A DNA stretch of 64,000 bases from Desulfobacterales bacterium (GCA_028277765.1 JANQFQ010000076.1:1-64000); one strand, 5' to 3'; counted from the first letter of the stretch, positions 1 to 9,114 are shown. Program-made: numbers and translations. The notes: generated by a model not told the origin, from the letters alone.

Positions 1-1
1 G

Positions 2-88
2 TTTAAAAAGCTTGTGTGTACTCCGGATTATCCAAAAATTTTGAAAGATAGGATAATTGACCTGAAATCCAACGGGATTTTGTGGTAA
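2..88 (+). CDS. C-terminal end of an unidentified protein (cut by window edge)
   Basis: An open frame enters from the left edge and stops with TAA at 86-88, giving 28 residues ending in SNGILW. The composition is protein-like (charged helix-type segment KILKDRIIDLK), but it is too short to assign a family. The gene would start outside the window. It could also be a chance frame, so confidence is modest. Confidence 0.4.
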   Translation, partial: FKKLVCTPDYPKILKDRIIDLKSNGILW

Positions 89-212
89 TAGGTTTTTTGA
101 CCTTAAACGACTAATTTTGGTGGCAAAATCGACCGTTTAAGGCAACAACTGGTTTCCCGCTCCCCGATCAGGTCGAGAACATGCTCCGCGGGAATGACAG
201 AGACAAACAAAA

Positions 213-264
213 AGGCCTGCAAAAAAATCTCTGCAGACCTTGTTAAATGGTGCCGAAGGCGAGA
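213..264 (-). repeat. tRNA-Leu 3'-end fragment plus hairpin (remnant or attachment-like site)
   Basis: Bases 245-264 are identical to 1784-1803, which is the acceptor/T-arm end of the intact tRNA-Leu gene including CCA. The similarity stops inside the T arm, so no functional tRNA is encoded. An imperfect hairpin (AGGCCTGCA/TGCAGACCT arms) occupies the place where the intact tRNA has its terminator. The fragment and the intact gene bracket about 1.5 kb carrying a single ATPase gene. This fits either a decayed tRNA copy or the far end of a small integrated element. Confidence 0.6.
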
Positions 265-479
265 TTACGAGGAGACAAATAACAGCCTGCAATTATTGAT
301 AGTGGTTTTAGAAAAGTGCTAGTTTTTTACTCGATTTCGCACCCTATATACACCTATTTACCATGGTTTACCACGAAGGGCAGAACTTAACAGTTCTGTA
401 TTTTTTGCTTGAAGGATCTATTCGTAAAAGCATTCAAACAAATTACATGATAAAGCTTGACTTTTATTAATTATTTGAT

Positions 480-503
480 AAGTTTTCGATATAACGAAAA
501 CTT
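480..503. promoter_or_regulatory. 9-bp perfect inverted repeat, candidate operator
   Basis: AAGTTTTCG at 480-488 and CGAAAACTT at 495-503 form a perfect inverted repeat with a 6-base spacer, 23 bases before the ATPase start. A TTGACT hexamer lies at about 458-463. The arrangement suggests a repressor site over the promoter. No regulator gene is adjacent, so the binding protein is unknown. Confidence 0.45.
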
Positions 504-526
504 ATTTAAAAAAGCCGACAAGAATC

Positions 527-1735
527 ATGCATACAAGAAACTTATATCTCGGAAAAATCCTCCCCTTTGTTGATAAACCTGTTATTAAAGTAATTACAGG
601 AATGCGGCGTGCGGGTAAAAGCTGCCTGTTAAAGTTGATTATTGAAAAACTTGAGCAGCAAAAAGAGAAAAAAAGAAGTTTCCTTTATATTAATAAAGAA
701 TCCCTGGATTTTGATTTCATAAAAAATTACCGGGATCTGAATGAATATGTAGAAGGTTTTTTCAAGCCGGTTCAGGGAAACAAATATCTTTTTGTCGATG
801 AAATACAGGAAGTAATTGAATGGGAAAAAGCAATTACTTCGTTCCTTGCTAGAGGTGATATCGATATTTATATAACCGGTTCTAACGCGCATCTTCTTTC
901 ATCTGAAATATCAACGCTAATTTCCGGAAGATTTATTGAGTTTCCTGTCTATACCTTAAGCTTTGAAGAATTTTTATTGTTCAGGGATGAAAAAAATATG
1001 GATACCAATACCGAGTTTTCAAATTATTTAACATTCGGAGGATTTCCAGCAATCCATCATTTTGAATTTAATAAAGAAGTCATTTATCAGTATATTAATT
1101 CGCTTTACAGCACAATACTACTTAAAGACGTTATAAAGAGGAACAATGTCCGTAACGTAAATTTACTTGAAAAAATAACACAGTATATTTTTGATAATGT
1201 CGGGAATATATTTTCAGCAAAAAAAATATCCGACTATATGAAATCTCAAAAAATGAATGTTGGTATTGAAACCGTACAGAATTATGTTTCGTACCTTTTA
1301 TCCACATTCGCACTGCACAAAGTTACAAGGTATGACGTAAAGGGGAAGCGGCGGCTTGCGCTTCATGAAAAATATTACATGGGAGATATTGGCTTAAGAA
1401 ACGCCTTGCTGGGTTATAAAGAAAAAGATATTTCAGGCCTGCTTGAGAATATTGTATATCTGGAGCTGAAAAGAAGAGGATATCAGCTTCATATAGGAAA
1501 ATTTGAAAACAAAGAAATTGATTTCATAGCAGAAAAAGAAGACAGGAAAATTTACGTCCAGGTTGCTTATCTGCTCACAACTCCCGAAACAATTGAAAGG
1601 GAATTTTCGGTTTTAAAACAGATAAAGGATAATTACCCTAAATATGTTATCAGCATGGATACTGTATTTGGAACTGACTTTGAAGGTATTCAAAGGAATA
1701 ATCTAGTTGATTTTCTTTTAAATCCAGAAATATAA
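527..1735 (+). CDS. AAA-type ATPase with DUF4143 domain
   Basis: 402 residues, the usual length for the AAA_14/DUF4143 family. Walker A is GMRRAGKS at residues 25-32 and Walker B is YLFVDE at 87-92, followed by an arginine-containing SGRF sensor region near residue 130. The C-terminal half carries the DUF4143 fold, ending in an ENIVYLEL...EIDFIAE stretch that resembles a nuclease-like core. Members are common in anaerobes and archaea and often move horizontally; their cellular role is not established. It stands alone between a tRNA-Leu end fragment and tRNA-Leu itself, is AT-rich, and has an inverted repeat before its start. It ends at a bidirectional terminator shared with the tRNA. Confidence 0.85.
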   Translation: MHTRNLYLGKILPFVDKPVIKVITGMRRAGKSCLLKLIIEKLEQQKEKKRSFLYINKESLDFDFIKNYRDLNEYVEGFFKPVQGNKYLFVDEIQEVIEWEKAITSFLARGDIDIYITGSNAHLLSSEISTLISGRFIEFPVYTLSFEEFLLFRDEKNMDTNTEFSNYLTFGGFPAIHHFEFNKEVIYQYINSLYSTILLKDVIKRNNVRNVNLLEKITQYIFDNVGNIFSAKKISDYMKSQKMNVGIETVQNYVSYLLSTFALHKVTRYDVKGKRRLALHEKYYMGDIGLRNALLGYKEKDISGLLENIVYLELKRRGYQLHIGKFENKEIDFIAEKEDRKIYVQVAYLLTTPETIEREFSVLKQIKDNYPKYVISMDTVFGTDFEGIQRNNLVDFLLNPEI

Positions 1736-1746
1736 CCACAACAAAT

Positions 1747-1783
1747 AAAAAAGGCTTACGGGAGATTCCTGTAAGCCTTTTTA
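1747..1783. terminator. Bidirectional rho-independent terminator
   Basis: A stem built from AAGGCTTAC and GTAAGCCTT (extended by GGGA/TCCT) is flanked by A-rich and T-rich runs, so it can terminate both the plus-strand ATPase gene and the minus-strand tRNA-Leu gene. A diverged copy of the same hairpin precedes a tRNA-like fragment at about 29442-29474. Confidence 0.8.
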
Positions 1784-1786
1784 AAA

Positions 1787-1873
1787 TGGTGCCGAAGGCG
1801 AGACTCGAACTCGCACAGGCATACGCCCACTAGACCCTGAACCTAGCGCGTCTACCAGTTCCGCCACTTCGGC
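1787..1873 (-). tRNA. tRNA-Leu (anticodon CAG)
   Basis: Reading the minus strand gives an 87-nt class II tRNA with acceptor stem GCCGAAG/CTTCGGC, discriminator A and encoded CCA, a D arm of GGCGGAACTGGTAGAC type, an anticodon loop containing CAG, a long variable arm, and the T arm GTTCGAGTC. The class II layout and the CAG anticodon identify it as tRNA-Leu reading CUG. Its 3' end is repeated as a fragment at 245-264. Confidence 0.93.
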
Positions 1874-1985
1874 AAAAAACACTTAAAATAACAGCAAAAA
1901 ATAATTGCTTTAATTTTTAGGTTAATTTATGTATATTGATTTATATTTTCTGTCAAGGAGAATGTGGTGATGAGAAAAGGAGAAA

Positions 1986-2918
1986 ATGGAATTAATTAGA
2001 GACATTGACGCTATTGAAGAACCGTTTAAAAATGCTGTTGTGACCATCGGCAATTTTGATGGTGTTCACAAAGGACACCAGTATCTGTTTAGCACGGTAA
2101 TTGAAAAAGCCAAAAGCATAGACGGCACATCTGTGGCCATTACCTTTAATCCCCATCCTGTAAAAGTCCTGCAGGAAAGCGGGCAGCTTCCGCATATTAC
2201 CATGTATGAACAGAAGATGGAGTTGATTGAACAGACAGGTATTGATGTGCTGATCTGCATCCCGTTTACAAGGGAATTTGCTTCCATGACCGCGGAAAAA
2301 TTTGTTGAAGACCTTCTGGTAAAGCGGATTGGCATGAAAGCGATCATCACTGGTGAGGATTATACCTTTGGAAAAGAGCGCAAAGGGAACGTGGCGTTTT
2401 TAAAGACATACGGTGAAAAGCTTGGTTTTGAGGTGATTACCGGGGACTGGCAGAAAGCAATGGGTACGGCTGAAAACCGCATCAGCAGTACCATTATCCG
2501 GGAGACAGTTATGGACGGCCAGGTGGATGCTGCTAAGGCGCAGCTCGGCAGGTATTACCAGATCAGAGGCACAGTTGCCAGGGGACGCAACCGCGGAGGA
2601 AGGGAGCTCGGTTTCCCCACGGCAAATATTCTACTCCAGGATGAGCTTTCCCCGAAAAACGGTGTTTACGCGGTTACTGTGGAACACGGTTCTGATGTAT
2701 ATAAAGGTGTGGCAAATATTGGATACAGCCCGACCTTTGACGACCACCAGTTTACAGTAGAAGTTCATATACTTGATTTTGATAAAGATATTTACGGTCA
2801 GTCCATACGGGTTAATTTTGTCAGCCGGCTTAGGGATGAAAAGAAGTTCTCCGGCATTTCCGAACTGTCTGAACAGATCAACAGGGACATTGAAAAAGCA
2901 CGCACGATTCTCGACTGA
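1986..2918 (+). CDS. ribF: Bifunctional riboflavin kinase/FAD synthetase
   Basis: 310 residues, standard for RibF. It phosphorylates riboflavin to FMN and adenylylates FMN to FAD. The N-terminal adenylyltransferase half shows the nucleotidyl-transfer motif GNFDGVHKGH, the NPHP loop, GEDYTFG and the ISSTIIR motif. The C-terminal kinase half shows RELGFPTANI, NGVYAV and a late VNFVSRLRDEKKF segment. The start has a good upstream AGAAAAGGAGAA ribosome site. It is divergent from the tRNA gene and leads the housekeeping block. Its 3' flank is a dispersed repeat of the CACGAAG family. No FMN riboswitch can be recognised in the short upstream region. Confidence 0.95.
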   Translation: MELIRDIDAIEEPFKNAVVTIGNFDGVHKGHQYLFSTVIEKAKSIDGTSVAITFNPHPVKVLQESGQLPHITMYEQKMELIEQTGIDVLICIPFTREFASMTAEKFVEDLLVKRIGMKAIITGEDYTFGKERKGNVAFLKTYGEKLGFEVITGDWQKAMGTAENRISSTIIRETVMDGQVDAAKAQLGRYYQIRGTVARGRNRGGRELGFPTANILLQDELSPKNGVYAVTVEHGSDVYKGVANIGYSPTFDDHQFTVEVHILDFDKDIYGQSIRVNFVSRLRDEKKFSGISELSEQINRDIEKARTILD

Positions 2919-2942
2919 CGCATATACATTGACAAAAAAACA

Positions 2943-3076
2943 TTTTCACCACGAAGCTCACGAAGAACTCGAAGAAAGAATATACCTTTTGGACTTTTTA
3001 ACATCATTGTCAAAGCCAATTAGACACATAAAAATACAAAACAACCGCTTTTAATTCATCGTTCTCTTGTGGTGAG
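2943..3076. repeat. MITE-like element with CACGAAG-type ends
   Basis: Begins TTTTCACCACGAAG and ends CTTGTGGTGAG, so the two ends are complementary. The length (about 134 bp) and the ends match the element at 5724-5856, while the interiors differ. The right end lies 11 bases before the next start codon at 3088. Confidence 0.6.
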
Positions 3077-3087
3077 ACAATCAGTTT

Positions 3088-4176
3088 ATGAAAAAGAAAC
3101 AAACCATCTCTCTTATCATCGGAATAGTTGTGTCTGCCATTGCCCTTTATTTGGCCTTAAGGAATGTTCCTTTTTCCGGCTTTATTGAATATATCACTAC
3201 CATAAACTATTTCTGGGTCATCCCCTCTATGCTTGCCGGAGTAGTAAGCTTCTTTGTCAGGGTTTACAGGTGGCAAATCATTTTGGAATCATCGAAAAAA
3301 ATAAGTTTTTGGAGTGCATTTCATCCTATGATGATAGGTTTTACCATCAACTGCATTCTCCCCTTAAGGGCAGGAGAATTTGCAAGACCCGCTATCCTTA
3401 TGAAAAACAGTGGTGTCCCCTACACTGCCGGGCTTGCAACAGTTGCTGCTGAACGGCTGTTTGATATTATAATGATTATTTTTCTTTTTGCCATTACCCT
3501 TTCATTTGTAACCATAGATCCTGACCTTGACACTGTCTTTGGTGATATCCACCTTAACAAGGAAGAGCTTGAATCATTATTTAAGGGCTTGATACTGGTC
3601 TGTGTTGCGCTTCTTGCGGGGATCATTTTGGTGAGTATTAAATCTACAAGAAAAAGGATTCTCTGGATTATCGGGTTGATCCCATATCTTTTTTTCTTTT
3701 GTAATATAAAAGTAAGAGACTTTATAAAAAACAGAGTCTGTCCTTTGCTGGTGCGCATTATTGAAGAAGACATTACATCCGGTTTTGCTCTTATAAAGAA
3801 CCCAAAACAAATATGCATCTGTTTTGTGCTGTCTTTTTTTGTCTGGTTTTTGGCAATTATTTCATATCAGTTATTGGCTTTTGGATGCCCGGGCATTGAT
3901 CTTACGCTCTATGAGATGGCTGCTGTTATGATCATCGTTTGTCTTTTTATCGCCCTCCCCTCTGTCCCTGGTTTCTGGGGTCTGTGGGAAGCAGGTGGAG
4001 TTTTTGCCCTGGCCCTGTTCGGGATTCAGTCCAAGGAGGCCTTCGGCTTTACCTTGACAAACCACGTAGCACAGATGATACCCTGTATAATCATGGGATT
4101 TGTATCAGCATTTATTATAGGGGTGAACATTCTGCAGATTGACTATAATAATAAAGGTGTAGGGGCAGGTTCATAA
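3088..4176 (+). CDS. Flippase-like integral membrane protein (UPF0104 / MprF N-terminal type)
   Basis: 362 residues with about eight hydrophobic segments spread over the full length, starting with a membrane helix at residues 8-26. Features such as RWQIIL near residue 67, LRAGEFARP near 98 and PSVPGFWGLWEAG near 290 are typical of the lysylphosphatidylglycerol synthetase transmembrane (AglD/MprF N-terminal) family, thought to flip or transport lipids. No C-terminal synthetase domain is present. There is no clear Shine-Dalgarno sequence: a dispersed repeat ends 11 bases before the ATG. It sits between ribF and def on the same strand. The substrate is unknown. Confidence 0.8.
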   Translation: MKKKQTISLIIGIVVSAIALYLALRNVPFSGFIEYITTINYFWVIPSMLAGVVSFFVRVYRWQIILESSKKISFWSAFHPMMIGFTINCILPLRAGEFARPAILMKNSGVPYTAGLATVAAERLFDIIMIIFLFAITLSFVTIDPDLDTVFGDIHLNKEELESLFKGLILVCVALLAGIILVSIKSTRKRILWIIGLIPYLFFFCNIKVRDFIKNRVCPLLVRIIEEDITSGFALIKNPKQICICFVLSFFVWFLAIISYQLLAFGCPGIDLTLYEMAAVMIIVCLFIALPSVPGFWGLWEAGGVFALALFGIQSKEAFGFTLTNHVAQMIPCIIMGFVSAFIIGVNILQIDYNNKGVGAGS

Positions 4177-4259
4177 CCTGACCAAATAAAATTGGTTTCC
4201 ATCATTATTAAAACCAATGAGACCTATAAAACAAATATAACCAATGAAACAGGCTTAAC

Positions 4260-4769
4260 ATGGCCATACTCGACATCGTTACATATCCGGATAAAAGCTT
4301 AAGGCGTGTTTCAAAACAGGTTGAAGATATTGATGACGCGACTCGAAAGCTGATAAATGACATGGCGGAAACCATGTATGAAGCGCCTGGCGTGGGCCTG
4401 GCCGCAATCCAGGTCGGTATTGATAAAAGAATAATTGTTTATGACATTTCCGAGGACAGGGAGTCGCGGGATTTTCAGGCGCTTTTGAATCCTGAAATCA
4501 TATCAACAGAAGGTGAACTTAACTCTGAGAACGAGGGCTGTCTGAGTGTGCCTGAATTAAGGGCAGATGTAAAACGCGCGGAATCCTGTGTTGTTGAAGG
4601 GCTCGATAAAGAAGGGAATCCCATATGCATTGAAGCCGATGGCGTATTGGCTGTAGTTCTTCAGCATGAAATCGATCATATTGAAGGGGTTCTTTTCCTA
4701 GACAGGATCAGTTCCCTGAAGAGAAGTCTCTATAAACGCAAGGTAAAGAAAAAACAGAAAAAAGAGTGA
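4260..4769 (+). CDS. def: Peptide deformylase
   Basis: 169 residues, normal for a bacterial class I deformylase that removes the N-formyl group from new proteins. All three motifs are present: [10 protein letters not shown] (residues 44-53), EGCLSVP with the metal-binding Cys (about 92-98), and QHEIDHIEG with the two metal-binding His and the catalytic Glu (about 134-142). The lysine-rich tail is unremarkable. It overlaps fmt by 4 bases, the classical def-fmt pairing, so the two are surely co-translated. Confidence 0.97.
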   Translation: MAILDIVTYPDKSLRRVSKQVEDIDDATRKLINDMAETMYEAPGVGLAAIQVGIDKRIIVYDISEDRESRDFQALLNPEIISTEGELNSENEGCLSVPELRADVKRAESCVVEGLDKEGNPICIEADGVLAVVLQHEIDHIEGVLFLDRISSLKRSLYKRKVKKKQKKE

Positions 4770-5707
4770 AAAAAAAACCGGTAATAATTTTTATGGGCAC
4801 ACCGGTTTTCGCGGTGCCGTCCCTGGAAGCCCTGAATAATAGCGGCTATAACGTTGCTCTGGTGGTGACACAGCCGGACCGCCCAAAGGGGAGGGGAAAG
4901 AAACTGACTCCGCCTCCGGTTAAAACCACTGCAATGGCCCTTGGCCTTGACGTTCTCCAGTCTGAAACCGTTAAAACTGACACCTTTGTAGAACAAATTA
5001 AAAAACTTGCCCCTGACATGTTCGTGGTTGTGGCTTTCGGCCATATCCTCCCGCAGAACCTTCTGGATATTCCCGGCCGGGGAGCCGTAAACATTCACGC
5101 CTCCCTCCTTCCAAAATACAGGGGCCCGGCCCCCATACAATGGGCGGTGATAAACGGGGAAAAAGAGACAGGCGTCACAACCATGCTCCTGGACACAGGG
5201 ATGGACACAGGGGACATTCTCATGTCACAGACAGAACCGATCCTGCCTGACGACACATCCGCCTCGCTCCATGACCGGCTGGCAGTCCTGGGCGGAGAGC
5301 TTCTGTTAAAAACCCTTGAAGGGATGGAAGCCGGATCAGTAGTCCCAGCACCCCAGGACAGCACCCTGGCTACACTCGCCCCCATGCTGAAAAAAAAAGA
5401 CGGAAAGATCGACTGGAATATGCCGGCGGAAAAGATTGATTCATTTATCAGGGGCATGACCCCCTGGCCAGGAGCGTTTACATTTCATGAAGACAAACGA
5501 CTAAAAATTTTCAAGGCTGAACCCGCGGAGATAACAGCGGCAGCAGCCCCGGGAACGGTTATTAAAGGCTTCCAGGATGAGCTCCGCGTGGCAGCAGATA
5601 AAGGAGCAGTGTCAATACTGGAACTCCAGAGCGCCTCCGGCAAACGCCTCAAAATAAAAGATTTTCTCCAGGGTAAAAGCATTCCGGAGGGGACTGTTTT
5701 TAGTTAA
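4766..5707 (+). CDS. fmt: Methionyl-tRNA formyltransferase
   Basis: 313 residues. It transfers a formyl group from 10-formyl-THF to initiator Met-tRNA. The N-terminal Rossmann/formyltransferase domain shows [25 protein letters not shown] and the catalytic [12 protein letters not shown] motif, followed by [10 protein letters not shown]. The C-terminal OB-like domain begins around residue 205. It starts with GTG, in the arrangement GAGTGA, overlapping the def stop. No terminator follows; a dispersed repeat element separates it from rsmB. Confidence 0.96.
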   Translation: MKKKPVIIFMGTPVFAVPSLEALNNSGYNVALVVTQPDRPKGRGKKLTPPPVKTTAMALGLDVLQSETVKTDTFVEQIKKLAPDMFVVVAFGHILPQNLLDIPGRGAVNIHASLLPKYRGPAPIQWAVINGEKETGVTTMLLDTGMDTGDILMSQTEPILPDDTSASLHDRLAVLGGELLLKTLEGMEAGSVVPAPQDSTLATLAPMLKKKDGKIDWNMPAEKIDSFIRGMTPWPGAFTFHEDKRLKIFKAEPAEITAAAAPGTVIKGFQDELRVAADKGAVSILELQSASGKRLKIKDFLQGKSIPEGTVFS

Positions 5708-5723
5708 TTATAAACTAATTAAA

Positions 5724-5856
5724 TTTTCACAACGAACACGAAGAACACGAAGAAAGAATGTTGTTTTTCGTTCAAGATTGAAAACGTTTTCTTTGGGACC
5801 TCAGAATCTTTTTGAGCATCAATGCTTGAATTTTTTTCTTCGTGTTCTTGTGGTGA
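5724..5856. repeat. MITE-like element with CACGAAG-type ends
   Basis: Left end TTTTCACAACGAACACGAAG and right end TTCTTGTGGTGAG give terminal complementarity through AAGAACACGAAGAAA. Length and ends match the 2943-3076 element; the interior sequence is different. It ends about 25 bases before the rsmB start. Confidence 0.6.
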
Positions 5857-5881
5857 GTTAATTTGTTGGACATTCAGCATT

Positions 5882-7234
5882 ATGCCCGATGATCCTCGCA
5901 GCACAGCATTCCAGATTTTAAACAGGGTAAGGGAAAAGAGACTTCCCCTGGACAGGGTCCTTGAACAGGTTTCTGTGCAGGACCTTTCAAAAAGGGACAG
6001 GGCTCTGGCAAACGCAATTGTATACGGTGTTTTGAGATGGCAGGCCCGCCTGGACTGGATTATCAGTTTTTTTTCAAAAACCAGGTTAAAAAAAATTGAA
6101 CCAGATGTTTTAACTATTCTTCGTATCGGGCTCTTTCAAGTTATATTTATGGACAGGGTACCTGTCTCAGCTGCGGTTGACACCTCTGTTGAACTAACAA
6201 AATCATTCGCCCCAAAATGGATCGTAAGCTATGTTAATGCACTTTTGCGGAATGCATCAGAAAAATATCATGATGTTAGTTTTCCTGATCCAAAAAAAAA
6301 CCGGATCAGTCATCTTGCAACCACAAAATCGTTCCCAGAATGGCTCATCAAAAGATGGCTTAAGCTGCTGGGCCAAGAAGAAACCGCCCAGCTCTGTGAT
6401 GCCATTAACACTATTCCGCCTATTACCGTCCGGGTCAACTCACTCAAGGCACCCAGAAGCAACCTGTTGGAAACTTTAAGTAAAAACGTTGACACTATCA
6501 TAAAAACATCCTTTTCTCCAGATGGGCTCAGCTTTACAGGACCAAAGATCCTGATAGAAGAATTCAAGGAATTCAAGGATGGACTGTTCCAGGTACAGGA
6601 TGAAGCCGCCCAGCTGGTTACACAATTGCTTGATCCAAAACCCGGGGAGGTGGTCCTGGACGCGTGCGCCGGTCTTGGCGGAAAGACCGGTCATATGGCA
6701 CAGATGATGAATAACCAGGGGAGCATCACAGCAGCTGATCTTGATGAAGGGAAACTGTTAAAGCTTGAAACAGATGCTGATCGACTCGGTATATCGATCA
6801 TCAATACGGTCAAGCAGGATTTTAACCAGCCCATAACGGAAAAACCTGCCCCACTTTTTGACCGGATCCTTCTGGACGCCCCCTGTACCGGCCTTGGTGT
6901 TCTGCGCAGAAATCCCGACACAAAATGGTCGGCCTTGCAAAATAATTTAACCCGATGTAAAGAAAGACAGGTGCTGTTTATGAATAACCTGGCCGATCAT
7001 GTGAAACCGTCCGGAATTATGGTTTACGCGGTCTGCAGCACTGAACCTGAAGAAAATGGAGATGTAATAAAAGCGTTTTTGAATAATCACAAAGAATTTG
7101 TTATAGAAAAAAAACCGGGCGTACTTAAGGGGGATGCCAATGTTCTAATTAATAACAAGGGCTTCCTCATTACATCTCCTTCATTGCACAATATGGACGG
7201 TTTTTTTGCCGCCCGCCTGAAAAGGATCGAATGA
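5882..7234 (+). CDS. rsmB: 16S rRNA (cytosine-967 C5)-methyltransferase
   Basis: An N-terminal NusB-like RNA-binding domain (residues about 5-135) is followed by a SAM-dependent methyltransferase domain. VLDACAGLGGKTGHM is the SAM-binding motif I; DAPCTGLGVLRRNPD and AVCSTEPEENGDV carry the two conserved cysteines of RNA m5C methyltransferases. The frame is open further up to 5822, but that stretch lies inside a repeat element; the family N terminus fits MPDDPRSTAF at 5882 (450 residues). No convincing ribosome site precedes it. The last four bases overlap the PASTA gene. Confidence 0.93.
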   Translation: MPDDPRSTAFQILNRVREKRLPLDRVLEQVSVQDLSKRDRALANAIVYGVLRWQARLDWIISFFSKTRLKKIEPDVLTILRIGLFQVIFMDRVPVSAAVDTSVELTKSFAPKWIVSYVNALLRNASEKYHDVSFPDPKKNRISHLATTKSFPEWLIKRWLKLLGQEETAQLCDAINTIPPITVRVNSLKAPRSNLLETLSKNVDTIIKTSFSPDGLSFTGPKILIEEFKEFKDGLFQVQDEAAQLVTQLLDPKPGEVVLDACAGLGGKTGHMAQMMNNQGSITAADLDEGKLLKLETDADRLGISIINTVKQDFNQPITEKPAPLFDRILLDAPCTGLGVLRRNPDTKWSALQNNLTRCKERQVLFMNNLADHVKPSGIMVYAVCSTEPEENGDVIKAFLNNHKEFVIEKKPGVLKGDANVLINNKGFLITSPSLHNMDGFFAARLKRIE

Positions 7235-8202
7235 TAAAAAAAATATTAAAAACAGCCGCGATACTGCTTGCTTTTTTCATGGTCGTTGGCATTAGCGGCT
7301 ATCTTACGCTTTCACTGATGATCAAAAGCGAAGATACCGTTATTGTACCTGAACTTACCGGGAAAGATGTGTATTATGCCCTGAAAATATTATCAGAACT
7401 TGAGCTGAATACAAAGGTCGTGGGATCTGAATACAGTGCAGTTGTCCCGGAAAACCACGTGATTTATCAGGAACCTGAACCTGGGTATGAGATTAAAAAA
7501 GGACGTGATGTGAAACTGACGGTGTCCCAGGGAGAAGCGACCGTTCTGCTCCCAAACCTGAAAGGTCTGCTGTTGCAGCAGGCCGGCATTATACTTGAAG
7601 AAAATGACCTTTTTTATAAAACTCTTTCATTAACCTACAGTAAGGGGTATCGAAAAGATGAAATAATCGCCCAGGTTCCTTGTCCAGGGACGACGATAAA
7701 ACGTAATGGAAGTGTTGACCTGTTGGTGAGTATGGGAGAAAGGCCTGTTGCATATAAAATGCCCGACCTCAAGGGATTCTCCCTGGACCAGGCAATACTG
7801 CAGATAGAAGAAAACAGCCTTGAGCCTGGAGAAATAAAATCAACATTCAAGAAAAACCGTGTTGAAAATATCATTGTGGAACAGGAACCAAGGGCAGGAT
7901 ACGCTGTGAGTGATGGAGATACGGTAAACCTTGTTATTAACAGAAGGCCCGGCAAAAAAAACCGCAAGCGTCTTATCGGCGCACAGGGTATAAGACTTTT
8001 CCGATATAGAACCGAGAGCGGTTTTTTACAACAGAAAATAAGAGCGACACTTAACTGCCGCGGTGTTTCAAATAATATCTTTGACAGCTTGGCAAAGCCA
8101 GGTGAAGAAATTTGGCTGCCCATACCGAACAATATTGAAGCAACTCTGTTTTTATATAAAAATGACGAACTGGTAATAACAAAGGTGTTTGACTCGTGGT
8201 AG
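7231..8202 (+). CDS. Membrane-anchored PASTA-domain protein
   Basis: 323 residues. One N-terminal membrane helix (residues 6-30) is followed by three PASTA repeats, each opening with a (V)P(D/E/N)L(T/K)G motif and ending in a (S/N)xG..V.L.VS type strand (about 36-100, 105-170, 175-240). A basic linker and a C-terminal domain of about 75 residues follow with no recognised family. PASTA domains bind peptidoglycan or lipid II in kinases and PBPs; here no kinase is attached. It overlaps rsmB by 4 bases and precedes rpe, an order I recall as common in delta-proteobacterial groups. Its role is inferred to be envelope-associated. Confidence 0.85.
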   Translation: MIKKILKTAAILLAFFMVVGISGYLTLSLMIKSEDTVIVPELTGKDVYYALKILSELELNTKVVGSEYSAVVPENHVIYQEPEPGYEIKKGRDVKLTVSQGEATVLLPNLKGLLLQQAGIILEENDLFYKTLSLTYSKGYRKDEIIAQVPCPGTTIKRNGSVDLLVSMGERPVAYKMPDLKGFSLDQAILQIEENSLEPGEIKSTFKKNRVENIIVEQEPRAGYAVSDGDTVNLVINRRPGKKNRKRLIGAQGIRLFRYRTESGFLQQKIRATLNCRGVSNNIFDSLAKPGEEIWLPIPNNIEATLFLYKNDELVITKVFDSW

Positions 8203-8281
8203 AGTCTGTGTTTACTTGAGTTGAGTCAAGGTATAAGAAGGGTATTTGTAAAGGGTTGAAGAATAAAAAAACGTGATCCTG

Positions 8282-8381
8282 GATGCTAGATGCTGGATGA
8301 AAGTCTGTTGGGCGGGAGGATTTTGCCTTTATAATTCCTAATTCCTCAATTCTTTAATTCTAGCATCTAGTATCCAGCATC
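8282..8381. repeat. CATCTAG-type dispersed repeat pair
   Basis: GATGCTAGATGCTGGAT at 8282-8298 and TAGCATCTAGTATCCAGCATC at 8361-8381 face each other. Related CATCCAGCATCTAG sequences occur near 14686 and 20690. It fills the gap between the PASTA gene and rpe. Confidence 0.55.
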
Positions 8382-8457
8382 TTTTGGATGAACCTGATCG
8401 GTTTGAATTTTTATATGTCTGTGGCTAATATAAACTTTTTTCGGAGGACAGAAGAAA

Positions 8458-9114
8458 ATGAAATTAATCGCGCCGTCTATACTTTCCGCTAATTTCGCTA
8501 AACTTGGAGAAGAGGTTTCCGCAGTTGAGGCTGCCGGGGCTGATTGGATCCATGTGGATGTTATGGACGGACATTTTGTGCCGAACATAACGATCGGTCC
8601 GCTGGTTGTAAAGGCCGTGAAAGAGGTAACATCCCTGCCCCTGGATGTACACCTGATGATTGATGATCCTGATAAGTTCATTCCGGAATTTATTAAGGCA
8701 GGTGCCGCCATAATAGCTGTGCATGCTGAAGCCTCGGTTCACTTGAACCGGTCTATTCAGATGATAAAAGAAGCTGGTGTCATGGCCGGCGTTGCGCTCA
8801 ACCCTGCCACTCCGATTTCAAATATTGAATGGATACTCGACTATATTGATATGGTTGTTATCATGAGCGTCAATCCGGGGTTCGGGGGACAGGAGTTTAT
8901 AAAAAACTCTCTGGACAGAGTACAGGCCGTAAAAAAGATGATAACTGAAAGAGGCCTGTCAACAATGATCCAGGTTGACGGCGGTGTCAATGAATATACT
9001 ATTGAAGAGATTTCTCTTGCTGGTACGGATGTTTTTGTCGCAGGTTCCGCGATTTACGGAAGTGCTGATTATAAAAAAACCATTGCTAGTTTTCGTAAGA
9101 AACTTGAGCCATAA
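8458..9114 (+). CDS. rpe: Ribulose-phosphate 3-epimerase
   Basis: 218 residues. It interconverts D-ribulose 5-phosphate and D-xylulose 5-phosphate in the pentose phosphate pathway. Recognisable signatures of the TIM barrel: LSANFAKLGEE near the N terminus, HVDVMDGHFVPNITIGP (about 33-49) with metal and catalytic residues, LDVHLMI, VNPGFGGQ (about 139-146) and QVDGGVN (about 174-180). A good GGAGGA ribosome site lies 9 bases before the ATG. Just downstream is aroQ on the same strand. Confidence 0.97.
   Translation: MKLIAPSILSANFAKLGEEVSAVEAAGADWIHVDVMDGHFVPNITIGPLVVKAVKEVTSLPLDVHLMIDDPDKFIPEFIKAGAAIIAVHAEASVHLNRSIQMIKEAGVMAGVALNPATPISNIEWILDYIDMVVIMSVNPGFGGQEFIKNSLDRVQAVKKMITERGLSTMIQVDGGVNEYTIEEISLAGTDVFVAGSAIYGSADYKKTIASFRKKLEP

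Larger units (their letters stand above)
89..526. other. Intergenic region with tRNA-end fragment and candidate promoter
   Basis: No credible gene is seen here. It holds an imperfect hairpin (about 213-240) followed directly by a 20-base match to the 3' end of the downstream tRNA-Leu gene (245-264), and a palindrome just before the ATPase gene (480-503). The rest is AT-rich with no further structure I can support. Confidence 0.6.

Noticed and set aside
245-264. Second tRNA-Leu gene
   Set aside because: Only the acceptor and part of the T arm match; no anticodon arm can be found, so it is a fragment.
1880-1985. FMN riboswitch before ribF
   Set aside because: The gap is only about 110 bases and none of the conserved FMN-riboswitch helices can be recognised.
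5822-5881. Upstream start for rsmB
   Set aside because: The extra 20 residues are encoded by the repeat element and do not fit the family N terminus.
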